This document shows positions 54,601 to 62,604 of a stretch of DNA of 64,000 nt, piece by piece. How positions within the stretch are numbered: the stretch's first letter is position 1; every line of letters begins with the position of its first letter. A model generated the notes under the pieces. That model made no database searches. It had not been told where the DNA came from and saw only the letters and a program-made list of their open reading frames with translations. Position numbers and translations under genes: made by a program. The stretch spans positions 1-64,000 of the forward strand of contig CALETE010000011.1 in the NCBI GenBank assembly GCA_937920085.1, in the 5' to 3' direction. The DNA comes from an uncultured Alphaproteobacteria bacterium. Its GTDB lineage: Bacteria; Pseudomonadota; Alphaproteobacteria; Caulobacterales; Caulobacteraceae.

Positions 54601-54689
54601 GCATCGGCAGCATTAGCTTGGCTGCTGAGGCCCATGGCAAGTGCGACGGCCACAATGGATCCGCCGCAAAGAAAATTGCTTTTAGACAT
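51660..54689 (-). CDS. TonB-dependent outer-membrane receptor
   Basis: A 1009-residue receptor. The signal peptide ends near SQANAAD. A TonB-box-like VSEVVVTGSF follows, then a plug domain with NLRGLGSSRTLVLMNGRRL, and a long beta-barrel ending in aromatic Phe (KFGIKKQF). Several Cys pairs lie in loop regions. The size and barrel resemble receptors for plant glycans or peptides in Caulobacterales, but the ligand cannot be told. GGGAGG lies 5 nt before ATG, so translation should be strong. No transporter or regulator is adjacent. Upstream 54690-54939 holds only its probable promoter and shows no gene. Confidence 0.92.
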   Translation of the reverse strand: MSKSNFLCGGSIVAVALAMGLSSQANAADAKADAKVDATVSEVVVTGSFIAGTSEKAAQPVDVFGQQELAKQGAPSVVQLVKTLTAAQSSLGESNRYNGGAGTASINLRGLGSSRTLVLMNGRRLADTTAAAYQGGGADLNFMPTAAIARIEILKDGAAATYGSDAVAGVVNFITRKDLNGFEFNANYGYIKDSSGDWDASIAYGHQFDNGNFLITAGLRDRGRLGVDDRDFARVPFQSVFYGGWSGAASPGTYGTATGTTLFRDNGCNELGSQLLTGGLKPTTTAAGNAALCRYQFTHFNDLVNEEHHYQLYSELNFDLSDNVGFHGEVAWNRNSVPDQRISPANLTTQFPTPTINGGTSGASVAAGFNGQSRFFIPSNNPGLIALRTNCAAPLTAAQCAAMAAGVTTSQSSWRLIGVEGHPLNSDGADHQQIEQTQYRVSGGLHGKFDGGMLDGIKWDTALTFMENQGIVTTNDLLVNRIQRAFNGLGGPDCNYKTGTPGVGNCKWLNPFSNGIAASAITGATNPYYVASVANDPQMKNWLYGTYTNVRTNQILVADAVLSGETKLALPGGNIGWAAGAQWRFERNIDDWSGLGDVQATPCVDSIDGQQGTCTNPTGPFVFFGAQADYDVDRRVGAVFGELKLPVLENLEVSAALRHEDFGGKVGTTTNPRLSARWQALDWLAFRASGGSTFRAPGQPALTPGSTKGVRQLGGQYRAAVVENNPNLQPETAKTSNFGILINKGGFSASVDYWTFDFRKELIVEDATQLFNAINATNCAKPAFAARFVFTGTGACSQANVLVETIKNVNGQNTKTSGYDLRAQYDWDNFAGFDFYDTRLSIGGEATLLKEYKRTATTLLEDPSVIIAPAIDRAGLHDLTGEFYSFPKVRANAFVNLNGGNWNLRYQLLYREGTKLAGPVCTGDASAGLTADCRYNYSTGVYESIGKLDNFWQSDVTLSLDLPMDSKGTLSIQNLFDADPPFAQSFYNYDVTNGNPLGRVVKFGIKKQF

Positions 54690-54939
54690 AATTTCCTCCC
54701 CTCAAGGGTCCGCCTAAATCCACTGAACCGGGAGGTCGGCCACTTGATCCGGTCTATATGAACCTGAGAATGGAGACCTGCGCAAGGGCTCGCCTCAATA
54801 CGACCACAATCGGCTTTACATGCAGCTTGCCCTGCGGTGCCCGCGCAACACTGGGATCTCGCAATGGATGGCGGGCGCACACCGCAAATTCGCGGAACCC
54901 GATTGGGTTCCACCTAAGGGATCGAAATTAAGGGAGAAA

Positions 54940-55014
54940 TGGTGGACGTGACAGGGATTGAACCTGTGACCCCCTCGATGTCAACGAGGTGCTCTCCCGC
55001 TGAGCTACACGTCC
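54940..55014 (-). tRNA. tRNA-Val (anticodon GAC)
   Basis: A complete 75-nt cloverleaf on the minus strand. Acceptor GGACGTG pairs with CACGTCC, the anticodon arm is CCTCG-TTGACAT-CGAGG with anticodon GAC, the T loop GGTTCAATCC is intact, and CCA is encoded. It reads GUC and GUU valine codons. Confidence 0.95.
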
Positions 55015-55083
55015 GACCGGCGGTCTCCCTTTCGGGATCGGGAGCGGCGGTATAACGGGGCGAAGGCCCCGGCGCAAGGTGGG

Positions 55084-55443
55084 TTAGGCCGCCGCCATCA
55101 TCCGTTCCACCTCAGAAACGATTTCCCGCAGGTGGATGGGCTTGGACAGCACCTTGGCACCTAGGGGCGCAGACTCGTTGGCAGCCAAGGCCACGGCGGC
55201 GAATCCGGTGATAAACATGATACGAAGACCTGGATGCCTTGCGGCAGCCAACCGAGCGACTTCGATGCCGTCCATGCCGGGCATGACGATATCTGTCAGC
55301 AGCAAGTCCCAATTCTGATCGAGAACGGCAGCAGCCTCTTCGCCATCAGCGCAGGATGTGACCTCATATCCCGCCCGCTCCAGGGCGCGCGCAAGAAAGC
55401 CGCGGAGCGAATCATCATCTTCGGCGAGGAGTATCCGGGGCAT
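55084..55443 (-). CDS. cpdR: CpdR-like single-domain response regulator
   Basis: A 119-residue receiver domain with no output domain. The acidic pair is at Asp9-Asp10, the phosphoacceptor is Asp51 in LLTDIVMPG, and the conserved Lys lies in VLSKPIH. Sequence and length match CpdR, which in Caulobacter is phosphorylated by the CckA-ChpT route and, when unphosphorylated, directs ClpXP to substrates such as CtrA-pathway and PdeA proteins. GGAG lies 5 nt before the ATG. It sits 69 bp from tRNA-Val on the same strand and divergent from the N-formylglutamate hydrolase. Confidence 0.9.
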   Translation of the reverse strand: MPRILLAEDDDSLRGFLARALERAGYEVTSCADGEEAAAVLDQNWDLLLTDIVMPGMDGIEVARLAAARHPGLRIMFITGFAAVALAANESAPLGAKVLSKPIHLREIVSEVERMMAAA

Positions 55444-55567
55444 TTCGGCTCCAAAGAGACTAGGTTGGGGGAGGCAAACTAGACTCCCAGGTGTAAATTC
55501 ACCATGAACCGATTGGTCCGACCGGGGCGTTTGACCCCCATCTCGACCTCGAGGTCATAGAAATCCC

Positions 55568-56473
55568 ATGAACCCTGGGCCCGCCATCACGACGTCGATT
55601 GATGATACGACCTTAGCGGGCCCTTTCCACGCTGTTCAGCGCGCTGAGCCCTCGCAACTCGACCCACCGACCCCGCTGGTTTTTTCATCCCCCCACTCCG
55701 GTCGACTCTATCCTCTAGACTTCGGGTCATGCCTTGCGGGATTGGATGTGCGCCGCTCCGAAGACGCCTTCGTCGATAAGCTCGTGGAAATGGCACCCCA
55801 GTGGGGCGCGGCCCTCATCCTTGCCCAGGCAGGTCGTGCCTATCTGGATGTTAATCGGGAGGCCTATGAGCTTGACCCGGGCATGTTCACGGAGCCCTTG
55901 CCTGTCTTTGTGAATGACCAGTCTCCGAGGGTCATCGCGGGACTGGGGGCTGTGGCGCGCGTGATCCATGAGGGCCTTGATATCTATGCGCGCAAGTTGA
56001 CCTTTGCCGAGGCCCAGCGACGCATAGATACCGTTCATGAGCCCTATCATCAGGCCCTTGCCGCGCTGATTTCAGAGGCCAAAGCCAAACACGGCTTCGC
56101 TATCTTGATTGATTGGCACTCCATGCCATCAGCGGCCGGACAATCGATGCAGGCCTCAGAGACCTGCGATATCATCCTGGGAGATCGTTACGGGGCGGCC
56201 TGCCATCCGGCGCTGACGGATCGGGTCGAGAGGGAACTCTCCGCTCTAGGATATAGCGTGGGTCGCAATATGCCCTTTGCCGGCGGCTACATCACCCAGC
56301 ATTACGGAAGACCTCACGCCCAGGTCCATGCGTTGCAAATTGAAATTCGCCGTAGCCTTTATCTTGATGAAGACTGTCTGGAGCTGACCGAAGGCTATAA
56401 GCGGCTCCGCGCAGATTTCGCTCGGCTAACGCAAGTCTTGGCCGCTGAAGTCTGGGAACAATTTCGCCCTTAA
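55568..56473 (+). CDS. N-formylglutamate amidohydrolase family protein
   Basis: A 301-residue zinc hydrolase. SSPHSGRLYP near the N-terminus, ILIDWHSMPS near the middle and YSVGRNMPFAGGYITQHYGRP late in the protein are typical of the family, with metal ligands in the His/Asp/His motifs. In histidine degradation HutG makes glutamate and formate, but no hut genes are near, so another N-acyl amino acid is possible. Ribosome site weak. It is divergent from cpdR, and the pairing is common in relatives. Confidence 0.86.
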   Translation: MNPGPAITTSIDDTTLAGPFHAVQRAEPSQLDPPTPLVFSSPHSGRLYPLDFGSCLAGLDVRRSEDAFVDKLVEMAPQWGAALILAQAGRAYLDVNREAYELDPGMFTEPLPVFVNDQSPRVIAGLGAVARVIHEGLDIYARKLTFAEAQRRIDTVHEPYHQALAALISEAKAKHGFAILIDWHSMPSAAGQSMQASETCDIILGDRYGAACHPALTDRVERELSALGYSVGRNMPFAGGYITQHYGRPHAQVHALQIEIRRSLYLDEDCLELTEGYKRLRADFARLTQVLAAEVWEQFRP

Positions 56474-56492
56474 CGCCCTCTGGCATTGGGCA

Positions 56493-56578
56493 CAAAAAAA
56501 AGCCGCGCCCGAGGACGCGGCAGTTCATTAGGGAGGAAACGCCCAGGAAGGGCAGAGGCATCAGCGACGCCTCACGAG
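56493..56578 (-). ncRNA. Candidate small RNA with anti-Shine-Dalgarno stretch
   Basis: About 85 nt on the minus strand in a 345-bp gap. A TTGAAC at 56606-56611 and TAACTT at 56583-56588 with a 17-nt gap form a plausible promoter. The RNA would fold into GAGGC/GCCTC and GCCC/GGGC hairpins, leave GTTTCCTCCCTAATGAAC single-stranded, and end in a GCCGCG/CGCGGC hairpin with eight T (56493-56501). CCTCCC is complementary to ribosome-binding sites. No minus-strand gene upstream could use this terminator, so a separate transcript is the simplest reading. Expression is unproven. Confidence 0.55.
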
Positions 56579-56818
56579 AGCAAAGTTAGAGTGCAGTGCA
56601 CAAAAGTTCAAGGGTCAATTTTATAAAAAGATTAATTTATGGCCGGAAACCCTGCTATTGCGGGAACATCCATCGCGCAAAAGCCTCGGGTCAGGTATGA
56701 AAATGTGCCGCATTGCACAAGTCTGTCATGGGAAATGCGTCATGCTTTGCGAGAAGTCGCTGGCTTAACCCCGCAGGCTCCACTAACAAGCGCGCGCCCT
56801 TCAAAAGATAAGAAATCC
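56579..56818 (+). promoter_or_regulatory. Upstream region of typA
   Basis: This stretch carries the typA promoter and, on the minus strand, the small RNA promoter. The typA frame stays open through 56639, but the residues lack any GTPase feature and are probably untranslated leader. I see no riboswitch or further gene. Confidence 0.35.
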
Positions 56819-58651
56819 ATGTCCCTTCGCAATATCGCCATCATCGCCCACGTCGACCATGGCAAAACCACCCTGGTTGACCAACTCCTCGCCCAGTCCG
56901 GCGTCTTCCGAGCCAATGAGGCCACGGTCGAGCGCGCCATGGACTCTAACGACCAGGAGCGGGAGCGGGGGATCACCATTCTGGCCAAATGCACCAGCGT
57001 GCTCTGGCATGGTGAAGCCGGTGAAACCCGGATCAATATTATCGACACCCCAGGCCACGCCGACTTTGGCGGCGAGGTGGAGCGAATCCTCGGCATGGTG
57101 GACGGATGCGTCCTGCTGGTGGACGCAGAAGAAGGCGTCATGCCTCAGACCAAGTTCGTTCTGGGCAAGGCGCTGAAAATGGGGCTGCGTCCCATTCTTT
57201 GCCTTAACAAGGTCGACCGGGCGCATGCTGATCCTGACCGGGTCCTGAACGACGCCTTCGACCTGTTCGCCGCCATGGGGGCTACCGATGAGCAGCTCGA
57301 CTTCCCGCACATCTATGCGTCGGGCAAGAACGGCTGGGCGACCCTGGATATGGGCAAGCCCAACGACACCCTGGCCCCGCTGTTTGATCTGATCGTGCGA
57401 CATGTTCCTGAGCCCAAGGCCATTGCTCAGAAGGATGAACCTTTCCAGATCCTGTCGGTTCTTATCGAAAATGACCCCTTCCTGGGCCGACTGCTCACTG
57501 GCCGTATTGCATCTGGCAAGGCTGTCCCTGGTCTGGCAATCAAAGCCCTGTCTTATGACGGCAAGGAAGTTGAACGGGGCCGGATTACCAAGGTTCTCGC
57601 CTTCCGCGGCTTGAAGCGCCAGCCCATTGAAGACGCCGAGGCCGGCGACATCGTCGCCATTGCAGGCCTGAGCAAGGCCACCGTCGCCGACACCCTGTGT
57701 GCCATGGATGTCACCGAGGCCCTGCCCGCCCAGCCCATCGATCCGCCAACCATCTCCATGACCGTTTCGGTCAATGACAGTCCCCTGGCTGGCCGCGAAG
57801 GCGACAAGGTGCAGAGCCGGGTCATCCGCGACCGTCTGCTCAAGGAGGCACAGTCCAACGTCGCCATCCGCGTCACCGAAACCGCCGACAAGGATGCCTA
57901 TGAAGTGGCGGGCCGCGGCGAACTTCAACTGGGCGTGCTGATCGAAGGTATGCGCCGTGAGGGCTTCGAACTGTCCATTAGTCGGCCACGGGTGGTCTTC
58001 CAGATTGATCCGGAGACCGGTGCCCGCCTGGAGCCGATTGAAGACGTGATGATTGACGTCGACGACGAATTCTCTGGGATCGTCATCGAAAAGCTGTCGG
58101 CCCGCAAGGCAGAGCTGAAGGACATGGGTCCGTCCGGTGCTGGCAAGACCCGTATCAGCCTGATGTCACCCTCCCGGTCGCTAATCGGCTATCAGGGGGA
58201 ATTCCTCACTGACACCCGCGGCTCTGGCGTTCTGAACCGGGTGTTCAGCCATTATGAGCCCTATAAGGGTGCCATTGATGCGGGCCGTAAGGGCGTGTTG
58301 GTTTCCAACTCCGACGGGGAAACAGCGGCCTACGCCCTATGGAACCTGGAAGATCGCGGCACCATGTTCGTGGGCGGCGGCGAAAAAACCTACCAGGGCA
58401 TGATCATTGGCGAGAACTCCCGCCAGGACGACCTAGACGTCAATCCGATGAAGGCCAAGCAGCTGACCAACGTGCGCGCTTCGGGCAAGGATGAGGCCGT
58501 GCGCCTGACCCCGCCCCGTCGCATGACCCTGGAACAGGCCATTGCCTATATCGAGGAAGACGAACTGGTCGAGGTGACACCCAAGTCCATCCGTCTGCGC
58601 AAGCAAGTGCTGAACCCCAGCTTCCGCAAGCGCCGCGTCAAGGAAGAGTAG
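56819..58651 (+). CDS. typA: Ribosome-associated GTPase TypA/BipA
   Basis: A 610-residue translational GTPase. I start at MSLRNIAIIAHVDHGKTT (G1 near residues 10-17); DTPGHADF (G3) and NKVDRAHAD (G4) follow, then EF-G-like beta barrels and the C-terminal BipA domain (GENSRQDDLDVN, VRASGKDEAV). Length is normal. It supports ribosome assembly and stress and cold adaptation. The open frame reaches 60 codons upstream without homology-like features. Ribosome site weak. The candidate sRNA lies upstream in the opposite direction. Confidence 0.96.
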   Translation: MSLRNIAIIAHVDHGKTTLVDQLLAQSGVFRANEATVERAMDSNDQERERGITILAKCTSVLWHGEAGETRINIIDTPGHADFGGEVERILGMVDGCVLLVDAEEGVMPQTKFVLGKALKMGLRPILCLNKVDRAHADPDRVLNDAFDLFAAMGATDEQLDFPHIYASGKNGWATLDMGKPNDTLAPLFDLIVRHVPEPKAIAQKDEPFQILSVLIENDPFLGRLLTGRIASGKAVPGLAIKALSYDGKEVERGRITKVLAFRGLKRQPIEDAEAGDIVAIAGLSKATVADTLCAMDVTEALPAQPIDPPTISMTVSVNDSPLAGREGDKVQSRVIRDRLLKEAQSNVAIRVTETADKDAYEVAGRGELQLGVLIEGMRREGFELSISRPRVVFQIDPETGARLEPIEDVMIDVDDEFSGIVIEKLSARKAELKDMGPSGAGKTRISLMSPSRSLIGYQGEFLTDTRGSGVLNRVFSHYEPYKGAIDAGRKGVLVSNSDGETAAYALWNLEDRGTMFVGGGEKTYQGMIIGENSRQDDLDVNPMKAKQLTNVRASGKDEAVRLTPPRRMTLEQAIAYIEEDELVEVTPKSIRLRKQVLNPSFRKRRVKEE

Positions 58652-58654
58652 GGC

Positions 58655-59107
58655 CTAGAGCCTCAGCTCCATAAAGACGTCGACCCTCGCATAGGGGGTT
58701 GACTGGCTTGGGATGTCGACAAATCCTACAGCGCGATAAAGACTCATGGCCGGTGCCAGGCTGGAATTGGTTTCCAAATAGAGCCGGGTCGCATTAAGCG
58801 ACCTGGCCCTTTCGATACAGGCGTCCATGAGGGCCCGTCCAAGGCCGGTCCCCCGCATCGTCTCATCCACGGTCATCTTGGCCAGCTCATAGCCACCATC
58901 GGGCATTTTGATCAGGGCCACGCAGCCCACGGCCTGACCGCCTTGGTGGGCCATGAAGATATGTCCCTCCTTGGCCAGGATATTTTCCTGCGGAAAATCT
59001 AAGACCTCCCGGTCTTTTGGTTCAATCTTGAACAATTTTCCGATCCAAGCCTCATTGAGGCGTTTCCAGGCATCAGCGTCGGCGGGCTCAAAGGGGCGTA
59101 CGTCCAT
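58655..59107 (-). CDS. GNAT family N-acetyltransferase
   Basis: A 150-residue acetyltransferase. The acetyl-CoA motif lies in VDETMRGTGLGRALMDACIERA (R-G-x-G-x-G type), preceded by a YELAKMTV strand and followed by the NSSLAPAMSLYRAVGF segment. The substrate, an amine or an amino acid, is unknown. It ends 3 bp after the convergent typA and starts 55 bp from the divergent aminotransferase. Confidence 0.88.
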   Translation of the reverse strand: MDVRPFEPADADAWKRLNEAWIGKLFKIEPKDREVLDFPQENILAKEGHIFMAHQGGQAVGCVALIKMPDGGYELAKMTVDETMRGTGLGRALMDACIERARSLNATRLYLETNSSLAPAMSLYRAVGFVDIPSQSTPYARVDVFMELRL

Positions 59108-59162
59108 GCTTGGATATTGCCATGGGTGGTGTGCTAGGCAAGGCTTCTGAGGGGGACGCGCT

Positions 59163-60335
59163 ATGGTTCATTCCGTTTACGCCAACATGCCGATGACGGT
59201 GTTCGAAGAAATGTCGGGACTTGCCCGAAGCCTGGGCGCCGTGAACCTGGGCCAGGGATTTCCCGACGCGCCGGGCCCCTTGGCCATCCGGCAAAAGGCG
59301 GCGGACGCCGTGCTTAACGGCTATAACCAATATCCGCCCATGGTTGGTTTGCCAGAACTGCGACAGGCCGTTGCGGGCCATTATGCACGCACCCAGGGCC
59401 TGGATCTGGACTGGGCGAGCGAAGTTACCGTCACCTCTGGCGCGACTGAGGCCCTGGCGGCGGCCTTCCTAGCCCTGGTCAATCCGGGTGACGAGGTTGT
59501 CGTTTTTCAGCCGGTCTATGACGCCTATCTGCCCCTCATACGCAGAGCCGGTGGAACCCCCATATTGGTGACGCTTCAACCGCCCCATTGGCGGTTTAAT
59601 CGGGCCATGCTGGAGGCCGCCTTTACCGAAAAGACCAAGCTGGTGGTTCTGAACAATCCCATCAATCCGGCCGGAGTCGTCCTGCCCCGGGAGGACCTGG
59701 AACTGCTGGCAGAGGTCTGCATCGCCCACAATGCCATCGCCATCTGCGATGAGGTCTGGGAGCAGGTGGTTTTTGATGGTGCCGTCCACACGCCCTTGAT
59801 CTCACTGCCAGGTATGCGGGAGCGGACAGTGAAGATCGGGTCTGCGGGCAAGATGTTCGGCCTAACGGGCTGGAAGGTGGGCTTTCTTTGCGCCGCTCCG
59901 GCCCTGACCCATGGCCTGTCCAGGGCACACCAGTTCCTGACCTTCACCACACCGCCAAATCTGCAGACGGCCATTGCCCATGGTCTTAATGAACCGGGAG
60001 ACTGGTTCACCTCAATGCCACAGGACCTGCAGGCTTCCAGAGACCGCCTCAGCACGGGCCTCATCCGGGAAGGCTTTGCCGTCCTTCCCAGTCAGGGCAC
60101 ATACTTCCTAAATGTTGATCTTGCGGCTTCAGGCGTCAGCGAAGGCGACCGAGACTTTGCCCTTCGCGCCGTGAAGGAGGCCGGGGTCGCAGCCATACCG
60201 GTCTCGGCCCTCTATGAGGCCGATCACGTCACCAGCATACTGCGCCTCTGCTTTTCCAAGGCCGATGCGACCTTGGACCTGGGCATAGAGCGCTTGGCCA
60301 GGGCGCGGGATCTCTCCCGCGCCGCGGCCCGCTGA
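59163..60335 (+). CDS. PLP-dependent class I/II aminotransferase
   Basis: A 390-residue fold-type I aminotransferase. NLGQGFPD and YNQYPPMVGLPELR near the start, the NNPINPAG motif that holds the cofactor ring, CDEVWE, and KIGSAGKMFGLTGWKVG with the Schiff-base Lys are present. This set is typical of the kynurenine/methionine/glutamine transaminase group (YbdL/KAT-like). It probably transfers amino groups between 2-oxo acids and Met, Gln or aromatic amino acids. Its stop abuts that of the convergent dehydrogenase. Confidence 0.9.
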   Translation: MVHSVYANMPMTVFEEMSGLARSLGAVNLGQGFPDAPGPLAIRQKAADAVLNGYNQYPPMVGLPELRQAVAGHYARTQGLDLDWASEVTVTSGATEALAAAFLALVNPGDEVVVFQPVYDAYLPLIRRAGGTPILVTLQPPHWRFNRAMLEAAFTEKTKLVVLNNPINPAGVVLPREDLELLAEVCIAHNAIAICDEVWEQVVFDGAVHTPLISLPGMRERTVKIGSAGKMFGLTGWKVGFLCAAPALTHGLSRAHQFLTFTTPPNLQTAIAHGLNEPGDWFTSMPQDLQASRDRLSTGLIREGFAVLPSQGTYFLNVDLAASGVSEGDRDFALRAVKEAGVAAIPVSALYEADHVTSILRLCFSKADATLDLGIERLARARDLSRAAAR

Positions 60336-61100
60336 TCAGCTGGTGGAGCCGCCATCGACGACGATGGTCTGACCGGTCATCCAGCTACCGGCCTTGGAGG
60401 CCAAGAAGACGGCTGCCCCGGCAATGTCGTCGGGTTCGCCCAGACGCCGCAGAGGCGTTCCGCTGCTGGCGCGCGCTTCGCCAGCCGGGGTGTCCCAGAG
60501 GGCCTTGGCAAAATCGGTCTTCACCAATCCAGGCGCAATGCAATTGACCCGGATATTGTTGGGTGAAAGTTCCTGGGCCAGGTTGCGGGCCATCTGCATG
60601 TCCGCCGCCTTGGAAATGGCATAGGCACCAATAACGCCCGTGCCGCGAAGGCCGCCAATGGACGAGATGATAATGATGGCCCCGTCCTTGCGCTCGGTCA
60701 TTTCTGGGGCGGTCATGTTGATCAGCCAGTTATTGGCGATGATGTTGTTTTCCAAAATCTTGCGGAACGCATCGTCGCTGATACCGCTCATGGGACCATA
60801 GTAAGGATTGGACGCGGCATTGCAGACCACAATGTCAACCTTGCCGAAGGCCTTACGGGTTTCATCCACCAGGCGCTGAAGGTCGTCCTTGGACGAGATG
60901 TTTGCTGGGCAAGCAATGGCTGCACCCGGGTGTTTGGCATTGATCGCCGCGGCGACCTCATCGCAGGGCCCGGCCTTGCGCGACGAGATCGCGACCTTGG
61001 CACCGTGCTCGGCCATGCGCTCGGCAATAGCCTTGCCAATGCCCTTGGTGGAGCCCGTGATAATGGCGACCTTGCCGGTCAGATCGAAGAGTTCGCCCAT
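60336..61100 (-). CDS. Short-chain dehydrogenase/reductase
   Basis: A 254-residue classical SDR with cofactor motif TGSTKGIG, NAASNP for the structural Asn, and catalytic Ser in ISSIGG and YAISK (Tyr-x-x-x-Lys). The start at MGELFDLTGK (61100) has GAGGA about 7 nt ahead; earlier ATGs up to 61214 are not supported. Substrate is unknown; the size and end residues GQTIVVDGG resemble 3-ketoacyl or secondary alcohol reductases. Confidence 0.92.
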   Translation of the reverse strand: MGELFDLTGKVAIITGSTKGIGKAIAERMAEHGAKVAISSRKAGPCDEVAAAINAKHPGAAIACPANISSKDDLQRLVDETRKAFGKVDIVVCNAASNPYYGPMSGISDDAFRKILENNIIANNWLINMTAPEMTERKDGAIIIISSIGGLRGTGVIGAYAISKAADMQMARNLAQELSPNNIRVNCIAPGLVKTDFAKALWDTPAGEARASSGTPLRRLGEPDDIAGAAVFLASKAGSWMTGQTIVVDGGSTS

Positions 61101-61200
61101 AATGTTTCCTCTTAAACGCACGTTTGATTGTTGAGTGCCATTTGCCGTGGGGCTGGACGACAGGTCAAGGCCAGGGTTTGATCCTGGCAGGAGACCGACC

Positions 61201-61812
61201 ATGACGCTCATCACCCGTATTGAAGATTTGGAGCAGGTCTATGGCTCACCCGGACCCTCCTCGACGCTCAAAGAGCTGAACCAGCTCATCCCCGAATATA
61301 GGGCCTATATCGAGGCCTCACCCTTCTGCGCCTTGGCGACCTGTGGGCCAGAGGGCATGGACTGTACGCCCCGGGGCGCCAGGGGTTCGGTGGTTCGTAT
61401 TGCTGACGACAAGACCCTGCTCTTGCCCGATCGGCGGGGAAACAACCGGATCGACTCCCTGCGCAATATTGTCCGCGACCCCAGGGTGGCCCTCATGTTT
61501 CTTGTCCCCGGATCGAACACCGCCATGCGCGTGAATGGGCGCGGCTCTCTGTCTATCGAACCCGACCTGCTCGACAGCTTCATCATGGAAGGCAAGCCGC
61601 CAAGGTCGGTGATCATCATTGACATCGATGCTGTCTATTTCCAGTGCGCCAGGGCCTTGATGCGAGGTGATGTCTGGAACCCTGAGACCTTTGTGGATGC
61701 ACAATCCTTGCCCAGCGCCGGACAAATGCTGGCCGCCGCCAGCCAGGGCCAGGTGGGCGGCGAAGCGTATGACCAGGACTGGCCCGGCCGTGCCAAGGCG
61801 TCCATGTGGTAG
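61201..61812 (+). CDS. PPOX-type FMN-binding protein (MSMEG_1061-like)
   Basis: A 203-residue split-barrel flavoprotein. ASPFCALATCGPEGMDCTPRG and LLLPDRRGNNRIDSLRNI match the pyridoxamine 5'-phosphate oxidase-like family, in particular the MSMEG_1061 subgroup; VYFQCARALMRGDVW lies near the C-terminus. It likely binds FMN or F420, but the substrate is unknown. AGGAG stands 7 nt before the ATG at 61201, so the frame further upstream is not used. It is divergent from the SDR gene. Confidence 0.87.
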   Translation: MTLITRIEDLEQVYGSPGPSSTLKELNQLIPEYRAYIEASPFCALATCGPEGMDCTPRGARGSVVRIADDKTLLLPDRRGNNRIDSLRNIVRDPRVALMFLVPGSNTAMRVNGRGSLSIEPDLLDSFIMEGKPPRSVIIIDIDAVYFQCARALMRGDVWNPETFVDAQSLPSAGQMLAAASQGQVGGEAYDQDWPGRAKASMW

Positions 61813-61992
61813 TTTAGGCTGATTGAGGGCATCGCCAGAGGCGGTCCTTGTAAAATCGCCCTTTGGTCGGCGGGCACGCTTGATTGCTATGGCTGGGTCC
61901 AAGTAATACTCGGCCAACTTCGGGGATCCCCCTTGCAGAGCGCGGCGGCGCACATCAGGTTCCCTTCCTTAGATACGCGGAGCAGAGACACC

Positions 61993-62601
61993 ATGCGCAA
62001 TTGGCGGCTGGACGAAGACGAAGAAGAGGGCGAGCCCAAACCGGACATGCCGATGACGGCGGGGCCGGTTCAGAACGCTCTGTTCAAGTCCCGCACCGTC
62101 CTGATCTTCGGGCCCATCAATATGCGTCTGGCAGAGCGGGTTACCGCCCAGCTGTTGGCCTTGGCCAATGACGACGCAGAAAAGCCAATCCGGGTGATTA
62201 TCAACTCGCCGGGCGGTCACGTGGAAAGTGGCGACACCATCCACGACATGATCAAGTTCTGCGGCCCACAGGTGAAGATGATCGGCACCGGCTGGGTGGC
62301 CAGCGCTGGTGCCAGCATCTTCGTTGGCGCGGCCAAGGAAAATCGTTTCTGCCTGCCCAATACCCGCTTCTTGCTGCACCAGCCCTCGGGCGGCGTGCGC
62401 GGCCAAGCCTCAGACATCGCCATTGAGGCCGAAGAAATCGTCAAGATGCGGGAGCGGATGAACCACATCTATGCCCGGGAAACCGGCCAGACCTACGAGA
62501 AGATCCTCGCCGATACCCAGCGGAACTTCTGGATGGGTGCTGAGGCGGCCGTGGCCTATGGCCTGGCGTCGAAGATCATCAACCGCCCAGACGAGGCCTA
62601 A
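61993..62601 (+). CDS. ClpP-family serine protease paralogue
   Basis: A 202-residue ClpP-type protease. The catalytic Ser is in GWVASAGAS where standard ClpP has QAASMGA; the His is in LLHQPSGG, and the Asp in the later helix region (ADTQRNF). An acidic Asp/Glu-rich N-terminus (LDEDEEEGEP) replaces the usual leader. No clpX or tig gene is adjacent, so this is a second ClpP-like subunit rather than the main one. The ATG at 61993 is preferred although GGAG is about 10 nt ahead; an earlier ATG at 61933 is less likely. The next gene begins 3 bp later. Confidence 0.87.
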   Translation: MRNWRLDEDEEEGEPKPDMPMTAGPVQNALFKSRTVLIFGPINMRLAERVTAQLLALANDDAEKPIRVIINSPGGHVESGDTIHDMIKFCGPQVKMIGTGWVASAGASIFVGAAKENRFCLPNTRFLLHQPSGGVRGQASDIAIEAEEIVKMRERMNHIYARETGQTYEKILADTQRNFWMGAEAAVAYGLASKIINRPDEA

Positions 62602-62604
62602 GAC

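Noticed and set aside
56801..57928. 375-codon minus-strand frame opposite typA
   Set aside because: A shadow of the typA reading frame; no motif or start signal.
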